A DNA stretch of 64,000 bases, from assembly GCF_004362395.1 (NCBI RefSeq), contig NZ_SNWE01000007.1, positions 62,001 to 126,000 on the forward strand. Direction: 5' to 3'. The stretch's first letter is position 1. Each line of letters begins with the position of its first letter. This DNA comes from Salegentibacter sp. 24 (GTDB lineage Bacteria; Bacteroidota; Bacteroidia; Flavobacteriales; Flavobacteriaceae). This document shows positions 53,140 through 62,277 of this stretch, piece by piece. Made by a program: the position numbers and the translations under genes. The notes under the pieces were generated by a model. It had not been told where the DNA came from and did not search any database. It saw only the letters and a list, made by a program, of their open reading frames with translations.

Positions 53140-55989
53140 TTATTCCATTTTTACTTCGTGCATGTATTCTGGTTTTAAATATCTTTTAGCTGTTTGAATG
53201 ATTTCCTTAAAAGTTAGGTCTTTGAGATAATTTTCTATAATTGATGATGCTATTGGAGGTTCCTCAAATCTGTAATATCGATACAACTTCCTTGCAATAT
53301 AAGAAGGCTGATTGAGTGCCTGGGGAGTGTAAATGGATCTTATTCTGTTTTTTTGATTTTCAAATACTTTTCCCGAAATATCACCTTCTTTTAAATTCTC
53401 AATTATTTTATTTGTTTTTTCTCTTATGATAGGTAATTGTTCAGGTAGGCAGCTGAAACGGAACTGTACTTCAAATCGTTGTGTCCTTCTATCAAAATAG
53501 GCACCAGCACTAATTTTATATAATGAAAGTTCCTCTTTATCCCTTAAGTCATAAATTAAACTATTAAGCACCATGCCTAATACCCTCATCTTTAGTTCTT
53601 CTTGCCAAACTTTTTTGCCTGGAGGATTATGAACAAATCTTATTCCATAAAATGAATTTTCTGTTTGATAAAGGTCTGAGGCACTTAGCTCATAATATTT
53701 GGGACCATTAGGTATACTAATTGCTTTGTTTTTCCTATTACAATCCGTTTTTGCATTGGAAGGAATATTCCCTACATACTTCTGAAAACTAGTGACCACC
53801 TCATCACTATCAAAATCACCAGTAACAATAAAAGTGAAGTTTTCCATATTCCTAAAAAGTTCTAGATAATTTCTATGTGCTACATTAAGATTCACCCTTT
53901 GAGATGCTTTTACCAAATCTGAGGCTATGGGAAGCCTTGTGGAGTCTCTCGTTACTTTCTTCAAAGCATCAATAAGGTCGTTTGAGGGGTTTATAATATA
54001 TTTAGCATCCTGTAAATACCCTTTTTTCCAGTTTTCAAAAGCTGCTTGGTCTTTACGAGGTTTAGTAAAATATAAATATAAAAGCTGAAGAAATTTATCT
54101 AATTCTTTAATAGATAATTCAGATTCAAACCCACTTTCATTACTGAAGATATAAGGATTAAACCCCAATTTTATTGATTCCGTGTTTTCATAAAAATTTT
54201 TTAAATCCTTCTTTTCATAAGATCCGACTCCTGAGCTTCTCATAATTGATGTAGCAAACATTGTACTGGTGTATTCTTCTTTAGGATAACAAGAAGCCCC
54301 AAATGGTGAAAATCCCCGAATAGTTAAAGTGTTGGAATTTTTGCTTTTCATAGGTTTTAGGATGAGTCTAGATCCATTCTTTAATATATATACTTCAGAA
54401 TCTAACTTTCCTACTTTACCGATCAATTTTTTACCATTTGGCAGTGAATCCAGTTGGTTTTGGCTCAATAATCTTTTTATTTCAGATTGAGGTTTATATG
54501 GAAGCACTTTTTCCATAGCTTTTTTCTTAATTATTTCCTGGGTCTTTTCTTTTGAGGACAAAGAAGATTCGCTGTCCTCAGGAAATATCAAACCCATTTT
54601 ATCGGGGCAAGGTTTTATTATTTCCTTAATTAAACGATTTATTTCCTCCTTGGAAAGTTTTGATAGCCAATTTGTAATGATTTCCTTTTTATTAGACGGC
54701 AGGGCTTGGTTGTTTACAAAATACCTCTCTATTTCTTTTACCCAATATGGGTTTTCCGAAGTATTATAAGATTCTAGGGTTTCTAAACTATTATCTTTGG
54801 CATTTTCAAATTCTTCTTTTTTAATTCCATATTCTACGAATTGTCTTAATATATATAAAGTATTTTCCAGTGCTATTTTTTCATATTGCAATTCAGTATT
54901 GATAGTAATATTTAACATATCTCGTGGGATATCCCAGACTGGGGTATATGAACTATAAATAGTTGTTTTATCGTCTATTTTAGAACTTTCATTAAATCTC
55001 GTTTTAAGTATATCCGCAATAATTTCTCCCTTTATTTGTCTTTGTAGTCTGCCCAAACCTTCATCCTTTTTTTTGTCGACCTTATGTTTATAAAAAAGAT
55101 ACATGTTGACAGCTTTAAACTCATATTTAGAATTTCCATTTGAATTTCGCACAACGCTTGTAAAATTCTTTTCACTCTTTGGATTACTTTGTTCCTTATC
55201 TTTGGGTTCTATTTTATTTTCTGAGGACTTTAATTCCTGGAAAATGGATTTAATGTTCTCTTCTAGTTGTGCAGTATTTTCTATATTCCCAACAATTATC
55301 ACAGCCATTCGCTGCGGTTGATACCATTTATTATAAAATTTTTGTAAATCATGGTGCGGAAAATTTCTATTATGGTAAGAAAAAGATTTTGTTCTATTAA
55401 CTATAGAGAAGAGTGTGCTGTGCACATCATTGTACGCTGTTTTTTGAGCACGACTGGCCACACCACCTCGATATTCCTGCAACAGTACACCTCTTTCCCT
55501 ATCTATACTTTTTTTGGTAAGGTCCAGACCTGAAGCAATGTCTTTAAACCAGAGTAAACCAGTATTAATTGCCTTCTCATTTTCATAGGGAACATTATAG
55601 AAATATCGTGTAACCCCTGCGCCTGTTCTTCCATAAATATCATACATATTCATCCCAAACTGGCTCAATATTTTAGAATTATTTTTAAGACCATCAGGGA
55701 AATTAACGCTCGGTCTAAAGGAGAGGTGTTCAATATGATGAGCGAAATTTAACTCATGTTGTTGCTCATCTAAGGAACCTACTTTTACTAGAAAATTCAT
55801 GGTTATTTGTTGATTAGAATTTTCCAGAGGTTTTATAAAATAAGTAAGGCCATTGTCTAATACACCTGTTCTTATGCTTTTATCCAGAGTCAAACTATCC
55901 TCAGAATTACGGGAGGAAGTTTGTGCTAGCACTGGTAAAACCCATACGAATATCAAAATCCGGGTTATTGATGTTTTTAATAATTTCAT
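53140..55989 (-). CDS. M16-family (insulinase/pitrilysin-type) zinc peptidase, secreted
   Basis: A 949-residue two-half M16 peptidase. The signal peptide (about 1-23) ends near VLAQ. The inverted zinc motif HHIEH is at 84-88 (His84, Glu87, His88), and QEYRG near Glu172 supplies the third ligand. The C-terminal half repeats the fold without the motif, as usual in pitrilysin-type enzymes. It is the last gene of an operon with susD- and susC-like genes, so it probably cleaves peptides taken up through, or at, the SusCD channel. Its substrate is unknown. Confidence 0.87.
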   Translation of the reverse strand: MKLLKTSITRILIFVWVLPVLAQTSSRNSEDSLTLDKSIRTGVLDNGLTYFIKPLENSNQQITMNFLVKVGSLDEQQHELNFAHHIEHLSFRPSVNFPDGLKNNSKILSQFGMNMYDIYGRTGAGVTRYFYNVPYENEKAINTGLLWFKDIASGLDLTKKSIDRERGVLLQEYRGGVASRAQKTAYNDVHSTLFSIVNRTKSFSYHNRNFPHHDLQKFYNKWYQPQRMAVIIVGNIENTAQLEENIKSIFQELKSSENKIEPKDKEQSNPKSEKNFTSVVRNSNGNSKYEFKAVNMYLFYKHKVDKKKDEGLGRLQRQIKGEIIADILKTRFNESSKIDDKTTIYSSYTPVWDIPRDMLNITINTELQYEKIALENTLYILRQFVEYGIKKEEFENAKDNSLETLESYNTSENPYWVKEIERYFVNNQALPSNKKEIITNWLSKLSKEEINRLIKEIIKPCPDKMGLIFPEDSESSLSSKEKTQEIIKKKAMEKVLPYKPQSEIKRLLSQNQLDSLPNGKKLIGKVGKLDSEVYILKNGSRLILKPMKSKNSNTLTIRGFSPFGASCYPKEEYTSTMFATSIMRSSGVGSYEKKDLKNFYENTESIKLGFNPYIFSNESGFESELSIKELDKFLQLLYLYFTKPRKDQAAFENWKKGYLQDAKYIINPSNDLIDALKKVTRDSTRLPIASDLVKASQRVNLNVAHRNYLELFRNMENFTFIVTGDFDSDEVVTSFQKYVGNIPSNAKTDCNRKNKAISIPNGPKYYELSASDLYQTENSFYGIRFVHNPPGKKVWQEELKMRVLGMVLNSLIYDLRDKEELSLYKISAGAYFDRRTQRFEVQFRFSCLPEQLPIIREKTNKIIENLKEGDISGKVFENQKNRIRSIYTPQALNQPSYIARKLYRYYRFEEPPIASSIIENYLKDLTFKEIIQTAKRYLKPEYMHEVKME

Positions 55990-55992
55990 ATT

Positions 55993-57378
55993 TTAATATC
56001 CAGGGTTTTGAGTTAGGTTAGCGTTCTTTATTCTTTCCTCTGCTGGGATAGGATAGCGCAGATCCGTTTCTTCCCATAATGGATTATTCTCCCATATATG
56101 TTCATACCTGCCTGTTCTCTTAAGATCTAACCATCTATGACCCCATTCGGTAAATAATTCTTTGCTACGTTGTTCCATTATTTCATCAAGGAGTACTTCA
56201 GTTTCGAGATTATCCGTATTGGAAAGTGGTGCCAGGCCTGCTCTATTTCGTATTGTATTAATATCTTCTATTGCACCGGTAAAATTTTTTTGCATAAGCC
56301 TGGCTTCAGCCCTTATTAAATACTGTTCGGCTAATCGTAGCACCATAGAATGCTCTGTAATTGGCTGCTCATTACTATTCCATATTTTGTATTTAAAAGG
56401 GAAGTAGGCGTTAAGGCTTTCATTATAGCTGATCCATTTTGACAATCGAAGATCATCCTCACTGAAATTTTCTGTAAAATTTTCATCTAATTTTACACTT
56501 GCCAAGAATGAAAAAACAGGATCTATGATAAAAAAATTACCTTCATTAGTATGTGTTGTTGCCGCTCCTCTTCCTGCAGGGGAGATCTGCCATATAGCTT
56601 CTTGGCTGTTAGCCAGAAAAACGTCATTCAACTCTTCTAGTAATACATAGGAGTTATCCGAAATAACCTGACTGCTCAATTCTTCGGCCTTTAGCCACTC
56701 TTGGTTGTAGAGGTGGACCCTAGCAAGTAAAGCCATTGCTGTATACTTATTGACCTGTGTGCTTATATTATTATCATCTGGAAGAACTTCAATTGCATCC
56801 TCTAAATCCAAGATAATTTGAGTATACACCTCCTCAGGAAAAGATCGGGAAGCAAGTTCATTCCGCTTGTAGTCGGTTGTGAGTATAAGAGGAACATCTC
56901 CGTAAAGGTTAACTAAATAGAAATAGGTAAATGCTCTAACAAATTTGGCCTCTCCCTTCAACTTATTTTTAACCTCAGAACTAATATTTTCAGATGATTG
57001 TAATCCTTCCAAAAAAGCATTTGTAATATAAATCATATTATAGGCACTGGTCCAAAGAAATAGGTTTGAAGTGTTTTCAGGAGTAATCTCGTGCTGTTGA
57101 AATTCCATTCGGGTAAGGTTCGTTTCCCTGATGTTTTTAAGGAGGTTTCCTGAGAGGGCACCTAAAACTGTCACCCCATACTGCGTTCCATTACTAAAAG
57201 ACGTCCTGAATAATTCATTATAGATTCCCTTCATAGCGCTTTTAGCTGTTTCTTCACTACTAAAAACATCATCTCTTATAATTTTATAATCGGGAGCATC
57301 AACCTCCACAAAGTCTTCGCAGCCAATCAAAATGGATGCGATAAAAATGACAACTATCTGTTTTATTCTTTTTTTCAT
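55993..57378 (-). CDS. SusD/RagB-family outer-membrane nutrient-binding lipoprotein
   Basis: A 461-residue lipoprotein from the ATG at 57378 (two codons inside an alternative at 57384). The lipobox is ILIGC. The TPR-rich N-terminal part has YNMIYITNAFLEGL and AKFVRAFTYFYLVNLYGDVPL, hallmarks of SusD proteins, and the C-terminal domain ends AEARLMQKNFTGAIEDINTIR then ELFTEWGHRWLDLKR. It forms the lid of the SusC channel. Eleven to seventeen bases separate it from susC upstream. Confidence 0.93.
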   Translation of the reverse strand: MKKRIKQIVVIFIASILIGCEDFVEVDAPDYKIIRDDVFSSEETAKSAMKGIYNELFRTSFSNGTQYGVTVLGALSGNLLKNIRETNLTRMEFQQHEITPENTSNLFLWTSAYNMIYITNAFLEGLQSSENISSEVKNKLKGEAKFVRAFTYFYLVNLYGDVPLILTTDYKRNELASRSFPEEVYTQIILDLEDAIEVLPDDNNISTQVNKYTAMALLARVHLYNQEWLKAEELSSQVISDNSYVLLEELNDVFLANSQEAIWQISPAGRGAATTHTNEGNFFIIDPVFSFLASVKLDENFTENFSEDDLRLSKWISYNESLNAYFPFKYKIWNSNEQPITEHSMVLRLAEQYLIRAEARLMQKNFTGAIEDINTIRNRAGLAPLSNTDNLETEVLLDEIMEQRSKELFTEWGHRWLDLKRTGRYEHIWENNPLWEETDLRYPIPAEERIKNANLTQNPGY

Positions 57379-57395
57379 GATCATAATTTTTATAA

Positions 57396-60386
57396 TTAAA
57401 AGTAAATCTGAAGACCGGCAGTTAGTGTACGCAGGTTTGCAAATGAAGTATTCGAATATGACAGTTCAGGATCTAGACCTAAATAAGGAGAGATTGTAAG
57501 CAGGTTCTGGCCCGCAATAAAAATTTTTCCATCCCTTAATCTGAAAGATTGTAGAAGACTTTCTGGTAAATTATATCCTATCGAAAGTGTTTTTAACCGT
57601 AAAAAAGAAGCATCCTGAATAGGTAAATTCGAATTTAGGACATTGTTATAAGCTTGGCTGAAGGATGGTAGCTGAGAAATTCGTTGGAAATCTTCGTTTG
57701 AATTTAAAGCGTCTAAAACTATATCCCGTTGATTACTAGGTCTACCGGCATTAAAAAAGGAAGCAATACCTTCCTGTTTTATATACTGCCATAAAAATTG
57801 GAGGGTAAAATTTTTAAAACTAAGGTTGTTATTTATTCCGCCATAATATTCTCTGGTTAAATCCTGGATTACTACCCGGTCTTCATAATCAAAGCTTCCA
57901 TCATCGTTAATATCCATAACCTTGTATAACCCCGTTTCTGGATCAATTCCTTCATATTGATACAATAGAGATATATTTACAGGATGGCCAATCCGATAAG
58001 TATTTGCGTAAGAAGATTGTTCAATTCCCGGATAACTTATTAATCTGTTTTTTGGGATACTAAAATTCAATGAAGTCTGCCAGCGAAAATCATCTGTGTG
58101 GAAATTTAAAGAAGATAATTCCACTTCCCATCCACTATTCTCTACAGTTGCAGGAAGATTGGCCTGTACGGTATTGAATCCTGTTATAGCAGGTAAGGGA
58201 TATCCTACCAATTGGTTTGAAGAACGGTTACGATACCAGCTTATCCCAAGGTTCAGTTTGTCCTTAGAAAAACCTAATTCTAGTGCGGCTTCCAGCTTTT
58301 TGTTGACTTCCCATGAAAATGAGGGGTTAGCCAAGGAAACTGGGTATAATCCTCCAGGGCCAGGAGTTGCTTCGTATGCATCCAGGTATCCGTAATCGCC
58401 AATTTGGTCATTTCCAGTAGTACCATAACTACCCCTTAACTTTCCAAATGAAAGAAATGACAGTGCATTTTCAATTAATTCTTCCTCAGTGAAAATCCAA
58501 GCGGCACCTATTGCGCCGAAATTCGAAAAACGATTTTCCGGACCAAAGCGCGAAGAGCCATCACGTCTGCCGGTGAAATTTATAAATACTTTTTTCTTCC
58601 AGTTAGTGCCGATCCGTGCAAAGACTGCTGCATACCTGTACTGGTTTGTTTGGCTTGAGGCATTTATCACGCGCTCAGCTGCATCTAGATTTCCAATTAA
58701 GGATTCCGTTACATATCCAGCTCCTTGGAATCTCAGCTGGCTATTTGTATTATCCTGAAAGGTGGCACCTATTATGGCGTCTATGTTGAAATTACCGAAA
58801 CTATCATTAAAGATTAACTGAGGTTCCAGAATCCAGGATCTTCTATGGGAATTTAAATGAAAGGAATTGTTAGGTTCTCCTTCTGCTGGATTATATGATC
58901 TGCCCGGGCGTTTCATTAACTCCTGACTTTCAAAATATGTATAACCAGCATTTAATCGTACCAGTAAGTTATTTAACACCCGGTACGATAAACCAAGGTT
59001 TGACAATATATTACTGGTTTTTGTTCTGCCACGATTATAATAACCGGCTAGAGGATTTTCTAAATCTGATACTGCCCATTCTTCCCAATTTAAACTACCA
59101 TCTTCCGCAAAGATTTCAGGTGCATTTGGGGGCAGCAAAACAGTTGACGAACTTAAGCTATTGCTCCAGAAAAGGTCATTCATATCTACCCCGTAATTAG
59201 CAGAAAAATTAATTTTTAATTTGTCATCTTTAGAGGAATGGTTTAGGTTAAGATTTCCAGTTATTTTATTATAGCTATTTTCTCCTGGATAAACCGTACC
59301 CTGTGAAAAATATGAGCCACCTAACCTAAAGAAAGTTTTATCGCTCCCTCCTGAAAAAGAAAGATTGGCATTAGTGGTTTCTGCATTTCCCCCAAAGAGA
59401 AAATCTTGCCAGTCTGTATATCGATCCTGATCCCAAACAAGTAGGTCATATGCATTATTCACTGTAGGCTCAACTCCATCATTTTCAAAAGCTCTTCTTC
59501 GAATTTGTAAATACTCTTCTGTATTTAATAAGTCCAATCGATTAGCCACTGTTGCTACCCCTGAATATATACTGGCTTCTAAACCAGTTCCACTTTGTTT
59601 CCCATTTTTGGTAGTTATTAATACAACCCCGTTAGCTCCTCGAGATCCATAAATAGCGGTGGCATCTGCATCTTTTAAAACTTCAATACTTTCAATATTT
59701 GAAACACTTAGGTTGTTGAGTGGATCAAAACCGGCATTACCTATCATGGAATTTGTTTCAACAGGGCTGGAATTAATAGGTACTCCATCAATAATATAAA
59801 GCGGAAAGTTTCCTTCATCCCGTAAACTGTTTATACCTCTAATTCTTATTGTGGAAGCTGTTCCGGGGACACTTCCACCGGGAGTAATTTCTACCCCGGC
59901 CATTCTACCTTGTAATGCTTGTAAAGGGCTTACTACAGGTTGAAATTCTATCTCCTCGGCCGTAACCTTAGAAATATTTCCCGTGCTTTCTCTCTCTGTG
60001 GTATTATAATACCCGGCATTTATTTTAACTTCACCAAGTGCTGCAATATCTTCCTCCAGTTGGATATTGATTAATTCTCTTCCATCTATATCAATTTCCT
60101 GGGTTTTGAAACCTATGAAAGAGAACACCAAAGTCCCGTTTTCTGGAGCTACAATGGTATATTCCCCATCCAAATTGGTTACACTACCTAGTGAAGTACC
60201 TTTAACTGTAATTGTTACACCGGGAATAGAAATTCCCTTCTCATCTTTTACTATTCCCGAAATTTCATGCTGTTGTAAGAGAGGGGAAGAGATTATTGCT
60301 GCGTTTGCAGACTTTGACAGAAAGAATATTATCCCGCCAAGAATAATTAGCGCCACCCATTTAAGGCGCGAGTAATTATTTTTCAT
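57396..60386 (-). CDS. SusC/RagA-family TonB-linked outer-membrane transporter
   Basis: A 996-residue TonB-dependent channel. Signal peptide, then a carboxypeptidase-like domain (about 42-115: SGIVKDEKGISIPGVTITVKG), a plug with RIRGINSL and LYIIDGVPIN (about 180-205), and a 22-strand beta barrel ending in a terminal aromatic residue. With the SusD and M16 genes it makes a three-gene uptake operon. No glycoside hydrolase is near, so peptides are a better guess than glycans as cargo, but that is inference. Confidence 0.95.
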   Translation of the reverse strand: MKNNYSRLKWVALIILGGIIFFLSKSANAAIISSPLLQQHEISGIVKDEKGISIPGVTITVKGTSLGSVTNLDGEYTIVAPENGTLVFSFIGFKTQEIDIDGRELINIQLEEDIAALGEVKINAGYYNTTERESTGNISKVTAEEIEFQPVVSPLQALQGRMAGVEITPGGSVPGTASTIRIRGINSLRDEGNFPLYIIDGVPINSSPVETNSMIGNAGFDPLNNLSVSNIESIEVLKDADATAIYGSRGANGVVLITTKNGKQSGTGLEASIYSGVATVANRLDLLNTEEYLQIRRRAFENDGVEPTVNNAYDLLVWDQDRYTDWQDFLFGGNAETTNANLSFSGGSDKTFFRLGGSYFSQGTVYPGENSYNKITGNLNLNHSSKDDKLKINFSANYGVDMNDLFWSNSLSSSTVLLPPNAPEIFAEDGSLNWEEWAVSDLENPLAGYYNRGRTKTSNILSNLGLSYRVLNNLLVRLNAGYTYFESQELMKRPGRSYNPAEGEPNNSFHLNSHRRSWILEPQLIFNDSFGNFNIDAIIGATFQDNTNSQLRFQGAGYVTESLIGNLDAAERVINASSQTNQYRYAAVFARIGTNWKKKVFINFTGRRDGSSRFGPENRFSNFGAIGAAWIFTEEELIENALSFLSFGKLRGSYGTTGNDQIGDYGYLDAYEATPGPGGLYPVSLANPSFSWEVNKKLEAALELGFSKDKLNLGISWYRNRSSNQLVGYPLPAITGFNTVQANLPATVENSGWEVELSSLNFHTDDFRWQTSLNFSIPKNRLISYPGIEQSSYANTYRIGHPVNISLLYQYEGIDPETGLYKVMDINDDGSFDYEDRVVIQDLTREYYGGINNNLSFKNFTLQFLWQYIKQEGIASFFNAGRPSNQRDIVLDALNSNEDFQRISQLPSFSQAYNNVLNSNLPIQDASFLRLKTLSIGYNLPESLLQSFRLRDGKIFIAGQNLLTISPYLGLDPELSYSNTSFANLRTLTAGLQIYF

Positions 60387-61470
60387 AATTTTACGTGTGA
60401 TTTAAATGAAACTTTGTTTTATTTAAGCCTAGGCCTTCCCCACCAGACGGCAATCTTAGGGGAAGGTCCTCTGCTTAAGGCTAATTTGCTCTTATTTTCA
60501 TAAACAATTTTTTTTTATTCTAAACCGGTGCCCAAATACCGGTTTCACTAAAACCTATTAACCAATACTATTTGCCCAAGGCTCCAGTGGAGCCCCGCCC
60601 AAAAGCCGTTGAAAAATATAGGGCTTACAACGGCAACCCACGGGATTGTTTAAGAGATTTTTCCTGCTCCCGCAAGCGAGGAATTAGTGAATACAGCTGC
60701 GATATTGAACCGTTGGCCGCTTTGGCCTGAAATAAATTATAGTGTATATTAGTTTATAAAGTATCAAAAACCGGCCCTGCTCACCTAAGAATGCAAATTT
60801 TAGATTTGCACGAATAGGTAAAACCTATTACATTTATAGCATTGCGAATAACCATATAATGTAGTGGTCTTATCCCATGTGCAACGCCTATGTAGTTTGC
60901 ACAGGTAGCGGACCGGTATAACCGGGCAAAAGGCAGAGCTTTTTGCTACCGGTTACGCCCTCATTATTCTGGGGCGCATTTAATGTTTTTTGATATCAAT
61001 TGTAGGGATAGGGGCTGTGGTTTACTGCTTTGAAGCGAGTGAGAGAACTTTACCATTAATGAATGGTATGTACGCCTTAAGATATTTATTTTTCTCGTTT
61101 TCATAGTCGTAGATTATGTAAACGATGTGTTTAAAAGAAGCACGAAGGGATTCATGATTGGTAAGAATACCAATAGGACGAACTCCAATGCTCTGGTAGT
61201 GGCACCGCTAAGAGCCGCCACGATTAAATCATGGTTCCACAGAGGCTAACATGGAGAACGCCTTATTGGATTTATTACGAAAATACGATAAAATCCAATA
61301 TTAGGCGACTCCACGATCAGCTCACATGGAAATTTAGCGGTTTTCTACTGTGACTGACATCGTTTTGAGAGAATTTAATTCACTCTCTTAATTATCGCTA
61401 ATACTATTGGGATCAAATATACAAAAACTTTTTAAATAACCCACTATAGTGGAGTAAAAAAAATTAATTG
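60387..61470. other. 1.08-kb hairpin-rich non-coding region
   Basis: No gene-like frame on either strand, yet perfect inverted repeats lie side by side. Paired arms: 60431-60441 with 60459-60470 (11 pairs, one bulge, extended by 60423-60428 with 60473-60478); 60522-60529 with 60538-60545; 60580-60585 with 60589-60594; 60605-60611 with 60628-60634; 60663-60668 with 60675-60681; 60792-60798 with 60804-60810; 60813-60819 with 60823-60829; 60878-60884 with 60897-60903; 60904-60909 with 60945-60950; 61051-61057 with 61062-61068; 61157-61163 with 61168-61174; 61260-61273 with 61291-61306; 61367-61371 with 61383-61387. Loops are mostly 3-13 bases. GC content looks higher than in flanking spacers. 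It may be a large structured RNA or several stacked elements. Strand unknown. Confidence 0.5.
61441..61452. promoter_or_regulatory. Palindromic operator candidate of the XRE-zeta module
   Basis: A perfect 12-base palindrome, CCACTATAGTGG, ends 18 bases before the ATG of the XRE regulator at 61471. Its position suits binding by a dimeric helix-turn-helix protein that controls its own operon. Confidence 0.45.
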
Positions 61471-61830
61471 ATGGTAGAGGAACTTAAGGTTATAACAATG
61501 GCAGAATTTGACTATCACTTAATGCTCCACATAAAAAAATTGAGGGAAGGAAGGTTTAGCCAAGAGGAACTAAGTAAAAAGATGGGGCTAAATAAAAGCT
61601 TTGTAGGTAATGTCGAATCTCTACTACAACCTCAAAAATATGGTACAAGGCATATTTCTCTTTTAGCTAAGGCTTTCGGATACAATAGTATTGATAAGCT
61701 TTTAAACTTTTCTACACCAAAATACGACAAAGTTCATATTACTATACGGGTTACATCTAAAATGAATAGTGTGGGTTTACCATCCAGAGGAAAAGTAGTT
61801 GAGGTCAAGAAGGTTGAACCGGTTGAATAG
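61471..61830 (+). CDS. XRE-family helix-turn-helix regulator
   Basis: A 119-residue protein from ATG 61471; an alternative ATG at 61498 would drop nine residues. The HTH lies at about 20-70 (HIKKLREGRFSQEELSKKMG then LNKSFVGNVES). The C-terminal part is basic and short. It is the first gene of a three-gene set ending in a zeta-type toxin, so it is the likely repressor of that module. Confidence 0.8.
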   Translation: MVEELKVITMAEFDYHLMLHIKKLREGRFSQEELSKKMGLNKSFVGNVESLLQPQKYGTRHISLLAKAFGYNSIDKLLNFSTPKYDKVHITIRVTSKMNSVGLPSRGKVVEVKKVEPVE

Positions 61831-61983
61831 TATAATATATTCGATAATACCTTTATTCTTCGAAGCATTTGAAAGTAAACCCAATGCCAATAATAATGAT
61901 CCAGAATGCTTAGCTTACAACAGTAATTTGTTTGCATAAATCCTCGAAAAATTGTAAGTTTATAACTTAGTTTCTTAGTGCAA

Positions 61984-62271
61984 ATGGAAAATAATAGAAA
62001 ATATAAATTAAGAAAGGCAGCTTTAAAGCCTGGCGTAAAAAATAGGAGGTTTAAAGTGTTGGAAGATGATAGAGATCTTTCCTTTATAGGAGCGATTGCT
62101 GCTAGTGCTACAAATGAGGCTTATCATAAGGCTATAGCGATTTCAGAGAGTATTATCGAAGTAGAAGATGGTAAAGTAATTCGCAAACAAAAGGATGGAA
62201 GTTTTGAAGTTATTCAAACCTTAGCACCTCGAAAGTCAGTACAAAAAGGAAAAACAATTACCATACCTTAA
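61984..62271 (+). CDS. Small basic protein preceding the zeta-type gene (candidate antitoxin)
   Basis: A 95-residue protein from ATG 61984 (GTG 61978 would add two residues). Basic N-terminus (NRKYKLRKAALKPGVKNRRF), then FIGAIAASATNEAYHKAI and a short VEDGKVIRKQKDGS hairpin. I know no family for it. It ends six bases before the zeta-like gene, the usual place of an antitoxin. An antitoxin role is inferred from position only. Confidence 0.55.
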   Translation: MENNRKYKLRKAALKPGVKNRRFKVLEDDRDLSFIGAIAASATNEAYHKAIAISESIIEVEDGKVIRKQKDGSFEVIQTLAPRKSVQKGKTITIP

Positions 62272-62277
62272 TTTATT

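Noticed and set aside
57396-60386. The SusCD operon as a polysaccharide utilisation locus
   Set aside because: No glycoside hydrolase, lyase, sulfatase or SusR/HTCS regulator is adjacent; the only enzyme is a peptidase.
61212-61237. A segment with GAGCC and GGTTC arms resembling group II intron domain V
   Set aside because: It is 26 bases against the usual 34, the inner helix differs, and there is no GTGYG start, no reverse transcriptase and no clear domain VI.
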